Shown here one piece after another: positions 52,979 to 62,557 of a DNA stretch of 64,000 nucleotides. A program made the translations under genes and the position numbers. The stretch comes from JAUVUV01 sp964548275. Lineage in GTDB: Bacteria; Gemmatimonadota; Glassbacteria; GWA2-58-10. The DNA lies in assembly GCA_964548275.1 (NCBI GenBank), contig CAZJQI010000008.1, positions 21,559 to 85,558 of the forward strand, in the 5' to 3' direction. Within the stretch, counting starts at the first letter, position 1, and every line of letters starts with the position of its first letter. Below the pieces are notes generated by a model that was not told the DNA's origin, did no database searches, and saw nothing but the letters and a program-made list of their open reading frames with translations.

Positions 52979-54355
52979 ATGAACGAGGAAAAAGGCAGCC
53001 TGGCCTATGTGGTAGGGGTCTGCATGGTTGCAGCCCTGGGCGGACTTCTGTTCGGATATGATACCGCGGTTATCTCCGGGGCGATAGGTTTCCTTCAAAC
53101 CCGCTTTGAGCTCGATCCGGCCTGGACCGGATGGGCAGCCTCATGTGCCCTGCTCGGTTGTGTGATCGGTGTTTCCATTGCCGGAACGATGAGCGACCTG
53201 CTCGGCCGCAAGAGGGTTCTGATCCTCTCGGCGGTTCTTTTCCTTGTTTCGGCAGTTGGAACGGCTCTTCCCAGAAACATAACCGAGTTTGCCATTTTCA
53301 GGATAATCGGCGGCCTGGGGGTGGGGGCTGCCTCGATGACCTCGCCGATGTATATCGCTGAAATCAGCCCGGCCCGGATCAGGGGAAGGATGGTCTCGGT
53401 CAACCAGCTCGCAATTGTTACCGGTATACTGGTGGTCTATTTCGTCAATTATTTCATTGCCGGGCAGGGTGATGAATCCTGGAACATCCAGTACGGCTGG
53501 CGCTGGATGTTCGCCTCCGAGGCCCTGCCTGCTCTTCTGCTGCTCCTGCTGCTGTTTCCAGTGCCTGAAAGCCCGCGCTGGCTTACCAAGCAGGAGCGGG
53601 TCAATGACGCCCTGGCTGTGCTGCGGCGAGTCTGCGGCAGCCAGCAGGCAAAAAAGGAACTGACCGCTATCAGGGAGGCGATCACAACTGAAAGCGGATC
53701 GCTGGGGATGCTTTTTCAGCCTGGAATGAAAATCGTGCTGGTGATCGGTGTTACGCTGGCTGTATTGCAGCAGGTGACCGGGATCAACGTTATCCTGTAT
53801 TATGCCCCCGTGATTTTCAAAAAACTGGGCTCGGGCACAGACGCCGCTTTTCTTCAGACAGTAGTGGTCGGCGCGGTAAATCTCACTTTCACTGTTGTCG
53901 CTATCTGGGCTGTCGACCGCCTGGGCCGCAAGCCGCTGATGATTATCGGGGCATCCGGTATGGGCCTTTGCCTCTGGGCTTTCGGCCTGGCTGCCTATTT
54001 CGAAAAAACCGGGGCCTGGGCCCTGGTATTCGTCCTGGGCTATATCGCCTCTTTCGCCTTTTCCCTTGGGCCGGTAGTCTGGGTGGTGCTTTCGGAGATC
54101 TTTCCCACCAGAATCCGCGGCCGGGCCATGGCGCTGGCCACGGTCTGTCTCTGGGCCGCCAATTTCGTTGTTTCCCAGACATTCCCGATAATGAACGAAA
54201 ACAGGTTCCTCGTGGAGAGATTTCACCACGGCTTTCCGTTCTGGATCTACGGAACCCTTTGCGGCGTGACAATTTTATTTGTCTGGCTTTTTGTGCCTGA
54301 AACAAAGAGAAAAACCCTGGAAGAAATCGAAAGGATGTGGCTGCGGCAGAAATGA
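52979..54355 (+). CDS. Sugar:proton symporter, MFS sugar porter family
   Basis: A 458-residue protein with 12 membrane helices. Sugar-porter signatures: GGLLFGYDTAVISGAI in helix 1, DLLGRKRVLI, PMYIAEISPARIRGRM after helix 4, PESPRWLTKQ in the central loop, QQVTGINVILYYAP in helix 7, DRLGRKPLMI and VPETKRKTLEEIE at the end. Similar to XylE/GalP. Probably imports a pentose or hexose released by the GH2 enzyme downstream or by the lyases nearby. Confidence 0.93.
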   Translation: MNEEKGSLAYVVGVCMVAALGGLLFGYDTAVISGAIGFLQTRFELDPAWTGWAASCALLGCVIGVSIAGTMSDLLGRKRVLILSAVLFLVSAVGTALPRNITEFAIFRIIGGLGVGAASMTSPMYIAEISPARIRGRMVSVNQLAIVTGILVVYFVNYFIAGQGDESWNIQYGWRWMFASEALPALLLLLLLFPVPESPRWLTKQERVNDALAVLRRVCGSQQAKKELTAIREAITTESGSLGMLFQPGMKIVLVIGVTLAVLQQVTGINVILYYAPVIFKKLGSGTDAAFLQTVVVGAVNLTFTVVAIWAVDRLGRKPLMIIGASGMGLCLWAFGLAAYFEKTGAWALVFVLGYIASFAFSLGPVVWVVLSEIFPTRIRGRAMALATVCLWAANFVVSQTFPIMNENRFLVERFHHGFPFWIYGTLCGVTILFVWLFVPETKRKTLEEIERMWLRQK

Positions 54356-54682
54356 GAATAGACAAAGTCGGCGGGAGCGTTTTTTACCTGAAAACAACAA
54401 GGGATATAATAACCTTATTGGCAGTCGAGTTTGCACCCTCGAAAAAACTTTTGTTTACTTTTGGTTACAAAAGTAACATGAAAAAATAATTTTTCTTTCA
54501 GCCTGCCAGTTAACCGGCAAGTACAAAGTTACATTTCAATTATAATGCAGGGGGCGGTGATTGGCTATCTCTGCTAATCCGGCGAATATTCTTTTGCATC
54601 TTCCACAGCGCCCTTTTAGCTTATCTTAGCTCACAATACCCGCACGCCTGAACAGTTCACTTGCTCAGAAAGGGCACGGCAA
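54356..54682. other. Intergenic region with a palindromic hairpin
   Basis: The only clear structure is a hairpin at 54455-54476: TTACTTTTG, loop GTTA, CAAAAGTAA. It may terminate the transporter transcript, though the following T tract is broken. The remainder shows nothing definite. Confidence 0.5.
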
Positions 54683-56887
54683 ATGAAAACCTCATCGCTC
54701 CTGCTTTCGATCTTTCTTTTCAGCTTTGCTGCTGCTGGATTCGCCCTTGAATCAAGGACTGTGATCGGGCTTTCCGGCACCTGGGATTTCGAGCAGACCG
54801 AGACAGCCTTTGCTCCTGAAAAATTCACCCGCAAAATTCCAGTGCCCGGGCTGATTTTCCTCGCGCAGCCCCGGATAGAACAGTACGAGGCCTACTGCGA
54901 CGGCACCTACGAGCCACGCTACAACTGGTACCGAAGGAAATTCACGGTTCCCGCTGATCTGAAAGGCAGGCAGGCTGTACTGACCATCCTGAAAAGCAAG
55001 TATGTGATCCAGGCTTTTCTCAACGGCATAGAGCTGGGGCAGTCGGTTTCCTGCTACACTCCGGTCGAGTTTTTAGCCTCCCACGCCGTGCGTTTCGGGC
55101 AGGAGAACGAGCTGCTGGTGCGCCTGGACGACAGGAAACGGCTGCCCAGCCAGGCCGCGGGAAGCACTGACAAGGAGAAAGTCACCTACTGGCCGGGTAT
55201 CTGGGATGAAGTTTATATCTCTTTCACCGGCCCGCTCAGACTCAACAATGTCCTCCTGCTGCCCTCCGTGGCCCGGAGCAGGGTGACTGCCAAGGTGCGG
55301 GTGAGAAGTTTTCTGCCGGCCCAGGTTCAGTACGGCGACAGGATGCAGGACTCCTGCACGGTCCAGATCGCCGTGCGCGAAAAGAAGTCCGGCACACAGG
55401 CGGGCGCTCCGGTCGCCCGTTCTCAGATTGTCAAGCGGGATAATTTTACCGTGATCGAGGTCGACGTGCCGATCGACAACCCGCGCCTCTGGTCGCCTGA
55501 GGACCCGTTTATCTACACTGCTGCTGTTACACTGCGCGACAGCCAGGGCAAGACCAGCGACAGGATCGAGCAGGATTTCGGCCTGCGCGATTTCACTCGC
55601 AGCGGCAAGCATTTTACACTTAACGGCGAGAAAATACTGCTGCGCGGCACGAATATCACACTGTACCGTTTTTTCGAGGACCCGAACTGCAAGGCTCTGC
55701 CCTGGGACAGACAGTGGGTGACCCGGCTCCTGGATGAAATACCGGGCAGGCTGGATTGGAATGCCATGCGGATCTGCGTGGGCATTGCGCCCAAATTCTG
55801 GTACGATATAGCGGATGAGGCAGGCCTGATGATCCAGAACGAGTGGCTCTACTGGCAGAACCACGGCTGGGACGACCAGATCAGGGCCGAGTACACAGAC
55901 TGGGTCTGGGCTGACGGCAGCCATCCGAGCGTGGTGATCTGGGACGCGATCAACGAGAACTGGGACGACTATATCGGCAACGAACTGATCCCCGAGCTGA
56001 AAAGGCTCGACCCGACACGGATCTGGGACGCAGGCTACATGACCAGCGAGCACATGACCCTGGACGAGATGGACGAGCCGCATCCTTACATGGTTTTCGG
56101 CCACCGCACCGGATTTAATGACAAGCCCGGTGATCCGCCTTACCCCCTGGGCGACCTTCATTACTGGGGCCACTCCAGGAACAGCCTGCTGAGCTCCAGC
56201 GCTGCCCAGCTCGCCAACGAATACGGCTGGGTCTGGCTCTGGCGCAACGGCAGCCCGGCAAAGCTCACCACCGGGGTTTACGACTTTTACCTGGGCAGCC
56301 GGGCCACTCCGCAGCAGCGCCGCGAGTTCCAGGCTTACTGGGTGCAGCTTCAGACCGAATGGCTGCGCACCGAGCGCTCCCTGGCAGGCGTGCTCGCTTT
56401 CTGCTACCTGACAAACGACCTCGGGTTCACCGGCGACTGGTTTCTCCACCCCATTGCAGAGCTGAGACCTGCGCCTGCCCTGAAATGGCTGAAACACTGT
56501 TTCGCACCCGCTGCAGTGTTTATCGACCTGGAGGATGCCCGCTACTCCAGGCACGTGCCCGCAAGAGAACCGGGAAGTCTGCTTTCTTTCACCCTGGTGG
56601 GAGTGAACGACAACAAGCAGGAGGTGAAAGGCCGGGTAGAAATGCGGCTTCTCGATTCCAGCGGCAGCGAAATTGTAAAAAAATCTTTGGAAATCGCCAT
56701 ACCTGCCTATTACAAGAAATACCAGCCTGTGGCTATAAAACTACCGCAGAAAGCGGGCGGCTATCTCCTACTTGCCGAATTTTTTCCGCAGGGCAGCCAG
56801 GGTGAAAAACCGTCAATCAGCCGCAGGTATATCAGGGTGGGGGAGGCCGACCGGTACGAGTATTTCGATTACGAGGTGGGGTGGTAG
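54683..56887 (+). CDS. Secreted glycoside hydrolase family 2 protein
   Basis: A 734-residue protein with signal peptide 1-21. Sugar-binding jelly roll (YNWYRRKFTVP, YWPGIWDEVY), immunoglobulin-like domain (NPRLWSPEDPFIYTA), and the GH2 barrel (FTLNGEKILLRGTNIT). The acid/base glutamate is in WDAINENWDD and the nucleophile probably in LANEYGWVW. GH2 includes beta-galactosidases, glucuronidases and mannosidases; which of these it is cannot be told. A C-terminal beta domain completes it. It follows the sugar porter and probably feeds it. Confidence 0.9.
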   Translation: MKTSSLLLSIFLFSFAAAGFALESRTVIGLSGTWDFEQTETAFAPEKFTRKIPVPGLIFLAQPRIEQYEAYCDGTYEPRYNWYRRKFTVPADLKGRQAVLTILKSKYVIQAFLNGIELGQSVSCYTPVEFLASHAVRFGQENELLVRLDDRKRLPSQAAGSTDKEKVTYWPGIWDEVYISFTGPLRLNNVLLLPSVARSRVTAKVRVRSFLPAQVQYGDRMQDSCTVQIAVREKKSGTQAGAPVARSQIVKRDNFTVIEVDVPIDNPRLWSPEDPFIYTAAVTLRDSQGKTSDRIEQDFGLRDFTRSGKHFTLNGEKILLRGTNITLYRFFEDPNCKALPWDRQWVTRLLDEIPGRLDWNAMRICVGIAPKFWYDIADEAGLMIQNEWLYWQNHGWDDQIRAEYTDWVWADGSHPSVVIWDAINENWDDYIGNELIPELKRLDPTRIWDAGYMTSEHMTLDEMDEPHPYMVFGHRTGFNDKPGDPPYPLGDLHYWGHSRNSLLSSSAAQLANEYGWVWLWRNGSPAKLTTGVYDFYLGSRATPQQRREFQAYWVQLQTEWLRTERSLAGVLAFCYLTNDLGFTGDWFLHPIAELRPAPALKWLKHCFAPAAVFIDLEDARYSRHVPAREPGSLLSFTLVGVNDNKQEVKGRVEMRLLDSSGSEIVKKSLEIAIPAYYKKYQPVAIKLPQKAGGYLLLAEFFPQGSQGEKPSISRRYIRVGEADRYEYFDYEVGW

Positions 56888-56923
56888 GAGCGGGGAAGGT
56901 TTTCTTTAACGCAGTCTAATTTC

Positions 56924-56952
56924 TTGAAATTATATAGAGTTTGGTTTATTTT
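56924..56952 (+). promoter_or_regulatory. Candidate promoter of the tRNA-Arg gene
   Basis: TTGAAA at 56924-56929 and TATTTT at 56947-56952 are 17 bases apart, about 60 bases before the tRNA. Confidence 0.4.
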
Positions 56953-57012
56953 TTTTACTTCTTCATTTGCATTTTTACTTTTAAACAGCCAAATTTATAA
57001 AAAAATCCAACA

Positions 57013-57090
57013 GCCCTCTTAGCTCAGCCCGGATAGAGCAACGGACTTCTAATCCGTAGGCCACAGGTTCGAATCCTGTAGGGGGCGCCA
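57013..57090 (+). tRNA. tRNA-Arg, anticodon TCT
   Basis: A 78-base gene with encoded CCA. The acceptor stem GCCCTCT pairs with AGGGGGC (one G-T), the anticodon arm CGGACTTCTAATCCG reads TCT, and the T arm has GGTTCGAATCC. It decodes AGA. An intrinsic terminator follows at once, then a group II intron. Confidence 0.97.
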
Positions 57091-57098
57091 TAACTTAC

Positions 57099-57135
57099 AA
57101 GGGGTTAGCAAAATCTGGCTAATCCCTTTTTATTT
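57099..57135 (+). terminator. Intrinsic terminator of tRNA-Arg; intron target motif
   Basis: AAGGGGTTAGC at 57099-57109 pairs with GCTAATCCCTT at 57118-57128, followed by TTTTTATTT. The group II intron starts at the next base. Insertion just after a terminator stem and T tract is the known habit of class C introns. Confidence 0.92.
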
Positions 57136-57753
57136 GTGCGCCCGGCAGGGCGCACCCACTTGAAGGTTAGAGTCCTATACAGGCCCGGCAGGGGGAACTG
57201 TTAGCCGGACGGCAAGGGCGCCCATCGTGAGGTGGGATCTGAAGGAAGCCGCAGGCAAAGCGCTGGCCTGACGAACAGGAATCGCATAGTAGGCGTGCAT
57301 GCCGGATGAGAAGGCGAATATCTTCAAAGTCCGATACCTGTACGGAAGGTATGTACGTATATGCGGCGGGCATAAGCGTGGAGGTGGGTGCGCATTACCC
57401 GGGGAGGTCTGCCTATCTGCCTTGAGCTACCGGCATTGAGAGGTGTCGGGAAGGGTAGGCAGAAGTCAGCAGAGGGCATAGTAGGTCATTTCGACCGGAC
57501 TGAAGGCCCGAACATGAAGGATGGGGAAGGAGCCTCGAAATTCGATGATCGTAGGAGACGCAGAAGGTCGTACTGAGATGCACGGCACCCCTTCGGAGGG
57601 TAGCGGACGGAATCCGCGAGGTAAGGCTGGGCGCTTATAAGGTGTCAGGCATTGATGGCCTTATAGCTGAGCGTGGCAGGAACCGCCGTGGTACGGAACC
57701 GTATGCCCGGTGGTGTGGGAGGACGGCGGGGGTGACCCCGCCTCCTACCCGAT
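57136..57753 (+). mobile_element. ORF-less group IIC intron
   Basis: The 5' end GTGCGCCCGGCAGGGCGCA and the following domain I blocks (GTTAGCCGGACGGCAAGG, GGGATCTGAAGGAAGCCG, ACCCGGGGAGGTCTG, CAGAAGTCAGCAGAGG) follow the layout of well-known IIC introns such as that of Oceanobacillus. Domain V is at about 57682-57714: ACCGCCG pairs with CGGTGGT around the GGAACC tip, with the class C triad CGC. Domain VI is the hairpin GGCGGGG GTGA CCCCGCC, with the likely branch-point A at 57747, seven bases from the 3' end ..CCGAT. Total 618 bases. Domain IV has only a 20-codon stub where the reverse transcriptase should be. Confidence 0.9.
57514..57576 (+). pseudogene. Stub in place of the intron-encoded protein
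   Basis: A 20-codon frame starts at ATG 57514 in the place where IIC introns start their reverse transcriptase, and ends after an arginine run (DDRRRRRRSY). No further reverse-transcriptase or maturase coding is seen before domain V. Either a deletion joint or chance codons within domain IV. Confidence 0.4.
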
Positions 57754-57867
57754 TATCTGTAACTGCAATATTTCATTTAAGTTTATCGTTGCTCTTGGCT
57801 TCTGGATTAGCTATTTTATTTTTTCCTGAATGCTCAAAAAACCCATCGCAAACATGGATTTAACCGT

Positions 57868-59412
57868 ATGCTTTCAGCCGGATTGGAAAGATGGGCCTGT
57901 CTGTTATCGATCATGGTTCTAAGCACGGGTTGTGGAGGAGCCGGTGTTCGGACCGAAGGCCGCGCCACCAGGCCTGATACAGATGGGTACGACTTTCTGA
58001 AGCAGGGTATCCAGTACTATTCTGCAGGCAGATACGAACAGGCGATACCAGCATTTGACAGATTACTTGCAAGAGCCGCCCCGCAGGACAGCCAGCTTGT
58101 TTACCTTTCCGTCTATTACGGAATTCGCTCACGCCTGGCCACAGGCAAAGATTTGAGTGCTGACTCGCTTTACGACTCTTTCCAGAGGACAATCCCGGGT
58201 GACCAGCACAGGGAACTGGAGTTTTTGCTGAGGCGGATAAAGGCCCCTCCAAAGGGAGAGCAATACCTGTCCGAGGAGCGGCTTATTGCTTACAAGTTAG
58301 GGGTAATTCTTCCCTTGAGCGGACAGTTCTCTCAGTTCGGAAAAGCGATACTGGAGGGAATCGAACTGGCTGTGGAGAAGTTCAACCGGAACCTTCAGAA
58401 GGGCAGAGAGGTGATTCTGGATATCCGTGATGACTCCTCGGACCCGATCCGGGCGGCTATCCTGGGCCGGGCTCTTGCCGCAGACAGCACGGTAGCCGGA
58501 CTTATCGGTTCTTATGAGAACGAGACCTCTCTTGCAATAGCGCTTGTGGCCGCAGCAAGTGGCCTTCCCCTGGTTTGCCCGACCGCGGATGCGCCGGGAC
58601 TGGACTATCTGGGTTCGATGGTGCACGTGCTGAACCGTACCGATCCTGAACTGGCCCGAGAACTGGCCTGGTTTGCAGTGGATGAGTTGAAACTTCACAC
58701 CTTCGCCATTCTCGCTTCCGATGATGAAAGAGGTAATTTGCTGGCAGACACTTTCGCCCGGGCAGTACGCAAATCCAGGGGAGTGGTGGTTTCGAATCAG
58801 CGTTATTCCGGCCAAACAAGCACTTTCGAAAACCAGTTGAACCTGCTTCAGCGCTACCTTCCGGATGCTGTCTACCTTTCTGCAAAAACGAATGAAATAA
58901 CCCAGATCGCCTCCCAGGTATATTATTACGGTCTCGGTGATATCCGTCTTCTTGGTGCTGAGTACTGGGACAGCGAAAGGGTGATTCGATTGGGCGGTGA
59001 ATACGTGGACGGCGCTGTTTTCGCCTCCGCATTCTACGCTGAAGGAGAGGGTTTGCGCTGGAAAGAGTTCAAGGAACTTTACGAAACAACCCACCGCCGT
59101 CCGGTGAATCGCTATTCCGCATTGGGATACGACGCTGCGGCCATTATTCTGGCAGCAGCCGGCAGCATGCCCTCCCACCGGCGGCTTCTTGCCCGTAATT
59201 TGAACCGCTCTTTGCATTTCAGCGGAGCGATGGGGATTTACTCGGTTGAAGATTCCGGGCTTGTGAGGAGGAAAGTTTTTGTTCTTGAACTTTCTCAGGG
59301 CAATGTGGTGCCGGCCAGAGCCTTTGAACCTCTTCAGGAGAACGGCGATAAAGCCTTCCCGGATAGTATCCCCGGATCCGCCGCTGCTGGGGAGGAACCG
59401 AATAATAACTAA
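57868..59412 (+). CDS. Lipoprotein with TPR-like and periplasmic-binding-protein (LivK/LpoA-like) domains
   Basis: A 514-residue protein with lipobox LSTGC near residues 18-22. Residues about 40-130 look like a TPR/YfgC-type helical region (FLKQGIQYYSAGRYEQAIPAF). From YKLGVILPLSGQFSQFGKAI onward it is a type 1 periplasmic binding fold of the LivK kind (GLIGSYENETSLAIA, HTFAILASDDERGNLLA, RYSALGYDAAAIILA). LpoA, the activator of PBP1A, has the same TPR-plus-binding-protein layout; alternatively it is an amino-acid binding lipoprotein. The adjacent genes act at the envelope. No clear ribosome site precedes the ATG. Confidence 0.82.
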   Translation: MLSAGLERWACLLSIMVLSTGCGGAGVRTEGRATRPDTDGYDFLKQGIQYYSAGRYEQAIPAFDRLLARAAPQDSQLVYLSVYYGIRSRLATGKDLSADSLYDSFQRTIPGDQHRELEFLLRRIKAPPKGEQYLSEERLIAYKLGVILPLSGQFSQFGKAILEGIELAVEKFNRNLQKGREVILDIRDDSSDPIRAAILGRALAADSTVAGLIGSYENETSLAIALVAAASGLPLVCPTADAPGLDYLGSMVHVLNRTDPELARELAWFAVDELKLHTFAILASDDERGNLLADTFARAVRKSRGVVVSNQRYSGQTSTFENQLNLLQRYLPDAVYLSAKTNEITQIASQVYYYGLGDIRLLGAEYWDSERVIRLGGEYVDGAVFASAFYAEGEGLRWKEFKELYETTHRRPVNRYSALGYDAAAIILAAAGSMPSHRRLLARNLNRSLHFSGAMGIYSVEDSGLVRRKVFVLELSQGNVVPARAFEPLQENGDKAFPDSIPGSAAAGEEPNNN

Positions 59413-59433
59413 GTTTTACAGGAGTTTATTACC

Positions 59434-60168
59434 TTGAGCCGTGAACATCTCTATCTTTCGTTAGTCATACCGGCTTATAACGAAGAAAAAAGGATCGGGA
59501 AAACGCTTGAATGTATGCTCGAGTTTTTCAGGAACAAGAGCTTTCCCACTGAAATCCTGGTGGTCGATGACGGCAGCATGGACAGGACGGTTGAGGTAGT
59601 TAACTCTTTCAGCAATGAAAAGATAGTGCTTAGACTGATCAGCTACGAAAAAAACCGGGGCAAGGGATACGCAATTAAGACCGGTATGCTCGCCGCCAGG
59701 GGTGAGTATGCGCTTTTTGCTGATGCCGACATGAGTGCGCCGATCGAGATATTCGACCGTTTCGAGCCGTACATGAAAGAAGGGGTGGAGGTTATTATCG
59801 GAACCAGGAAAACCGCAGGAGCTTATGTGGGTAAACATCAGCCGTTTTACCGTGAGAATATGGGCAAGGTATTTACCTGGCTTTCGAACCGGCTGCTGGG
59901 ACTCGATACGACTGATTTCACCTGCGGTTTCAAGTGTTTCCACCGCCGCACAATCGAGCCTGTTTTCGGCACTCAGCGTATATCCGGCTGGGGATACGAT
60001 ACGGAAATAATTTTTATCGCCAGGCACAAAGGATTCCGGATCCAGGAAATCCCGGTAAGTTGGTATAATGATGAGGCGACCAGGGTAAAGCTGTGGAAAA
60101 ATGTGTTTACCTGTCTTTATGAGCTTTACCAGATTCGGAACAACAACCGTAAAGGACTTTACGGGTAG
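59434..60168 (+). CDS. Family 2 glycosyltransferase, dolichyl-phosphate glucosyltransferase-like
   Basis: A 244-residue GT2 starting with TTG; AGGAG lies about ten bases upstream. GT-A signatures: SLVIPAYNEEKRIGKTLE, ILVVDDGSMDRTVEVV, NRGKGYAIKTGMLAARGEY, LFADADMSAPIEIF (DxD) and GTRKTAG. CGFKCFHRRTIEPVF and SGWGYDTEIIFIARHKGFRI are typical of polyprenyl-phosphate sugar transferases. It likely charges a lipid carrier used by the YfhO-type protein whose start overlaps its stop. Confidence 0.92.
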   Translation: MSREHLYLSLVIPAYNEEKRIGKTLECMLEFFRNKSFPTEILVVDDGSMDRTVEVVNSFSNEKIVLRLISYEKNRGKGYAIKTGMLAARGEYALFADADMSAPIEIFDRFEPYMKEGVEVIIGTRKTAGAYVGKHQPFYRENMGKVFTWLSNRLLGLDTTDFTCGFKCFHRRTIEPVFGTQRISGWGYDTEIIFIARHKGFRIQEIPVSWYNDEATRVKLWKNVFTCLYELYQIRNNNRKGLYG

Positions 60169-62537
60169 TGTTAACCATTCCTCCATCCAGATCAAAACTG
60201 AACTCAGGGAAAAATCCATCGGTTAATGAGCCGCGGACTGCCTCCGCAAACAGCGCCTCTTTCGCTTTTCTCTGGCAAGCCTTTCCATATCTTTTTTTAG
60301 CAGCTCTGACAGCGCTCTTTTTCTGGCGTCTGATCACGCCTTTCGAGCTCTCCCGCGCCTGGCTCTGGGAGGATTTCATTTACCAGAATTATCCCTATCG
60401 CGCGTTTGCCGCAACAAGCCTTGCGATGGGCCATTTCCCATTCTGGAACCCCTATGTTTTCGGCGGGCAGCCTTTTTTCGCGGACATTCAGACCGCGATC
60501 ATTTACCCGTTCAATCTGGTTCAGGCCCTGTTCGCCACGCCTGAATCGGTGAGCCCATATCTCGTGCAGTTTATTGAGATCCTGCACTACCTGCTGGCAG
60601 CGATTTTCACCTATCGTTTCCTTCGGCTCTGCGGTGTCGAGCTCGAGGCCTCTCTTCTCGGGGCGGTGACTTTCAGTTTCAGCGGATTTATGGTCACCCA
60701 CGCTCTCCACATGAATTTCGTCTATGTTTTTATCTGGCTGCCGCTGGTTCTGGAGTTCTTCGAAAAGGCACTCTCTGGCAGAAAGTTCAGACACGTGCTG
60801 CTCTGCTCGCTGTTTCTGGCACTGAGCAATATGGGGGGCTATCCGCAGTACAGCCTCTATATCTATTACACTCTCGGACTTTACTGGCTGGTATACGAGC
60901 TGGGGCAAAAAAAGACCAGAGCCTGGACTCGTTCTTCGGCGCTCCGGCGGTTGGCAACTCTGGCATTCGTGGCAATTGCCGCTCTTGGGCTGAATGCGTT
61001 CTGCTATCTGCCAGCGGCTGAACTGGCCGAGTTTACTCCCCGCAGGGAGATGACCTATCAGGCCTCTGTGGAGCATTCTCTTGCCCCACATCTTTTATTG
61101 AAACTGATCAATCCGAAATTTTTCGGGATTCATTATCCGAGATTCAATAATTACTGGGCAGGCGGATACAGCCACTTCTGGGAGACCTGCCTTTTTATCG
61201 GGATCCTGCCGCTGATCCTGGCTTGCTGGGCGCTTCGCTGTTTCAGGAGCAACCGCCATGTGACATTTGCCGCTGCTCTGGCGGTGATAAGCCTCTGGCT
61301 GGCCCTGGGGCAATATGGATTTCTCTATAAGCTTTTCTTTTACATTGCACCGGGATTCGACCGTTTCCGTATCCCCGGTCGATTTTCGGCTCTGGTATCC
61401 CTTGCGCTGGCCCTTCTTGCAGCACACGGCTGGTCGATGCTTGCAGGATCGGCGGGCAAACTTTCCAGTAAATTTTATAAAAGCGGGCTGTTTTACCTGA
61501 TTTTAGCCCTCTTCTCAATTATCATCCTGATGTTGCTTTTCCTGAATACGCCCGTTTTTTCCGCAGTCGCGGGTGGGATTCTGGCCAAGGGGCCGCTGAA
61601 ACACGCCTTGACCGCAGCCTGTTTTGCCTCTCTGGGCTGGTTCGCAGCAGCCGCGGCCCTGATTTTTGCAGTCGTGTTTCTTAAAGGGAAAGGCCGCATT
61701 GGATTAGGCATTGCCGCCTCCCTGCTTGTTTTTGCCGAACTATTCTGGTTCGGTGCGCCTTTCCTCAGAGGGGAGGCATCACCGGAAAAGCTCTATCCGC
61801 ACAACATGTTCGTTGAGAGGTTTCAGAAGGAAGGAGAGGAGGAGCTTTTCCGTATCAATGCACGCAGTATCGAGAATCCGGGAATCATGCTTCTGCGCCG
61901 CAACCAGGGGAGTATCCACCGGATTTTCCTGATCGAGGGCTATAATCCGCTTCAGCTCAAACGCCGGCTCGGGGAGGTAGAAAAACAGCGGCGGTTCGAC
62001 CTGCTCAACGTGAAATACAAGATCGCCGTGGATCTGGAGCGCAGAACAGCAGGGTTTGTTTTTCACCCCACCTACCTGCCGCGCGCTTTCGTTGTGCACA
62101 ACTGGCGTGTGCTGAATAATGACGAACAGATCCTGGAAACGCTGAACAGCCCGGATTTCGACCATCACTCCGAGGTCGTGCTCGAAGCCGATCCCGGCAT
62201 TGACACCTCTGAACCCGGTTTACATATTGAATCCACAGTGGAGATCAGCAGATATACTCAGAACGAAATAGTGATTGATGTCCAGACAGGCAGGCCGGGT
62301 ATTCTGGTTCTCAGCGAGTGGCATTACCCGGCGTGGAAAGCCTGGATAGACGGGGAAGAGGCACCGGTACTGCGTGCAGATCACGCCCTTCGCGCAGTGG
62401 CGGTTCGAGCCGGCAGACACCAGGTGCGGTTCGCTTACTGTTCGGATTCGGTCACTCGCGGAGTGGCAGCCAGCGCGATTACCGCCCTGGTAATACTGGC
62501 TGTTTCTTTGGTATTTCACAAACGCGGAAGATTTTAG
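60168..62537 (+). CDS. YfhO-family multispanning membrane protein
   Basis: GTG start overlaps the GT2 stop by one base. 789 residues with about a dozen membrane helices. The first extracytoplasmic loop has WEDFIYQNYPYRAFAATSLA and FWNPYVFGGQPFFADIQTA, the YfhO/GT-C-like signature with acidic catalytic-type residues. A soluble C-terminal part (about 530-760) contains HPTYLPRAFVVHNWR and LSEWHYPAWKAWIDGEEAPV. YfhO uses lipid-linked sugars to glycosylate surface polymers in Gram-positives; here, coupling with the GT2 suggests a similar two-step surface glycosylation. Confidence 0.9.
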   Translation: MLTIPPSRSKLNSGKNPSVNEPRTASANSASFAFLWQAFPYLFLAALTALFFWRLITPFELSRAWLWEDFIYQNYPYRAFAATSLAMGHFPFWNPYVFGGQPFFADIQTAIIYPFNLVQALFATPESVSPYLVQFIEILHYLLAAIFTYRFLRLCGVELEASLLGAVTFSFSGFMVTHALHMNFVYVFIWLPLVLEFFEKALSGRKFRHVLLCSLFLALSNMGGYPQYSLYIYYTLGLYWLVYELGQKKTRAWTRSSALRRLATLAFVAIAALGLNAFCYLPAAELAEFTPRREMTYQASVEHSLAPHLLLKLINPKFFGIHYPRFNNYWAGGYSHFWETCLFIGILPLILACWALRCFRSNRHVTFAAALAVISLWLALGQYGFLYKLFFYIAPGFDRFRIPGRFSALVSLALALLAAHGWSMLAGSAGKLSSKFYKSGLFYLILALFSIIILMLLFLNTPVFSAVAGGILAKGPLKHALTAACFASLGWFAAAAALIFAVVFLKGKGRIGLGIAASLLVFAELFWFGAPFLRGEASPEKLYPHNMFVERFQKEGEEELFRINARSIENPGIMLLRRNQGSIHRIFLIEGYNPLQLKRRLGEVEKQRRFDLLNVKYKIAVDLERRTAGFVFHPTYLPRAFVVHNWRVLNNDEQILETLNSPDFDHHSEVVLEADPGIDTSEPGLHIESTVEISRYTQNEIVIDVQTGRPGILVLSEWHYPAWKAWIDGEEAPVLRADHALRAVAVRAGRHQVRFAYCSDSVTRGVAASAITALVILAVSLVFHKRGRF

Positions 62538-62557
62538 GCCGGTCTAAAGGACGCCTT

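Noticed and set aside
55073..56554. Reverse open frame of 493 codons
   Set aside because: Antisense to the GH2 gene and without any known domain.
57388..57576. Protein-coding gene of 62 codons
   Set aside because: It lies inside the conserved ribozyme domains of the group II intron, so it is RNA structure; only the last 20 codons occupy domain IV.
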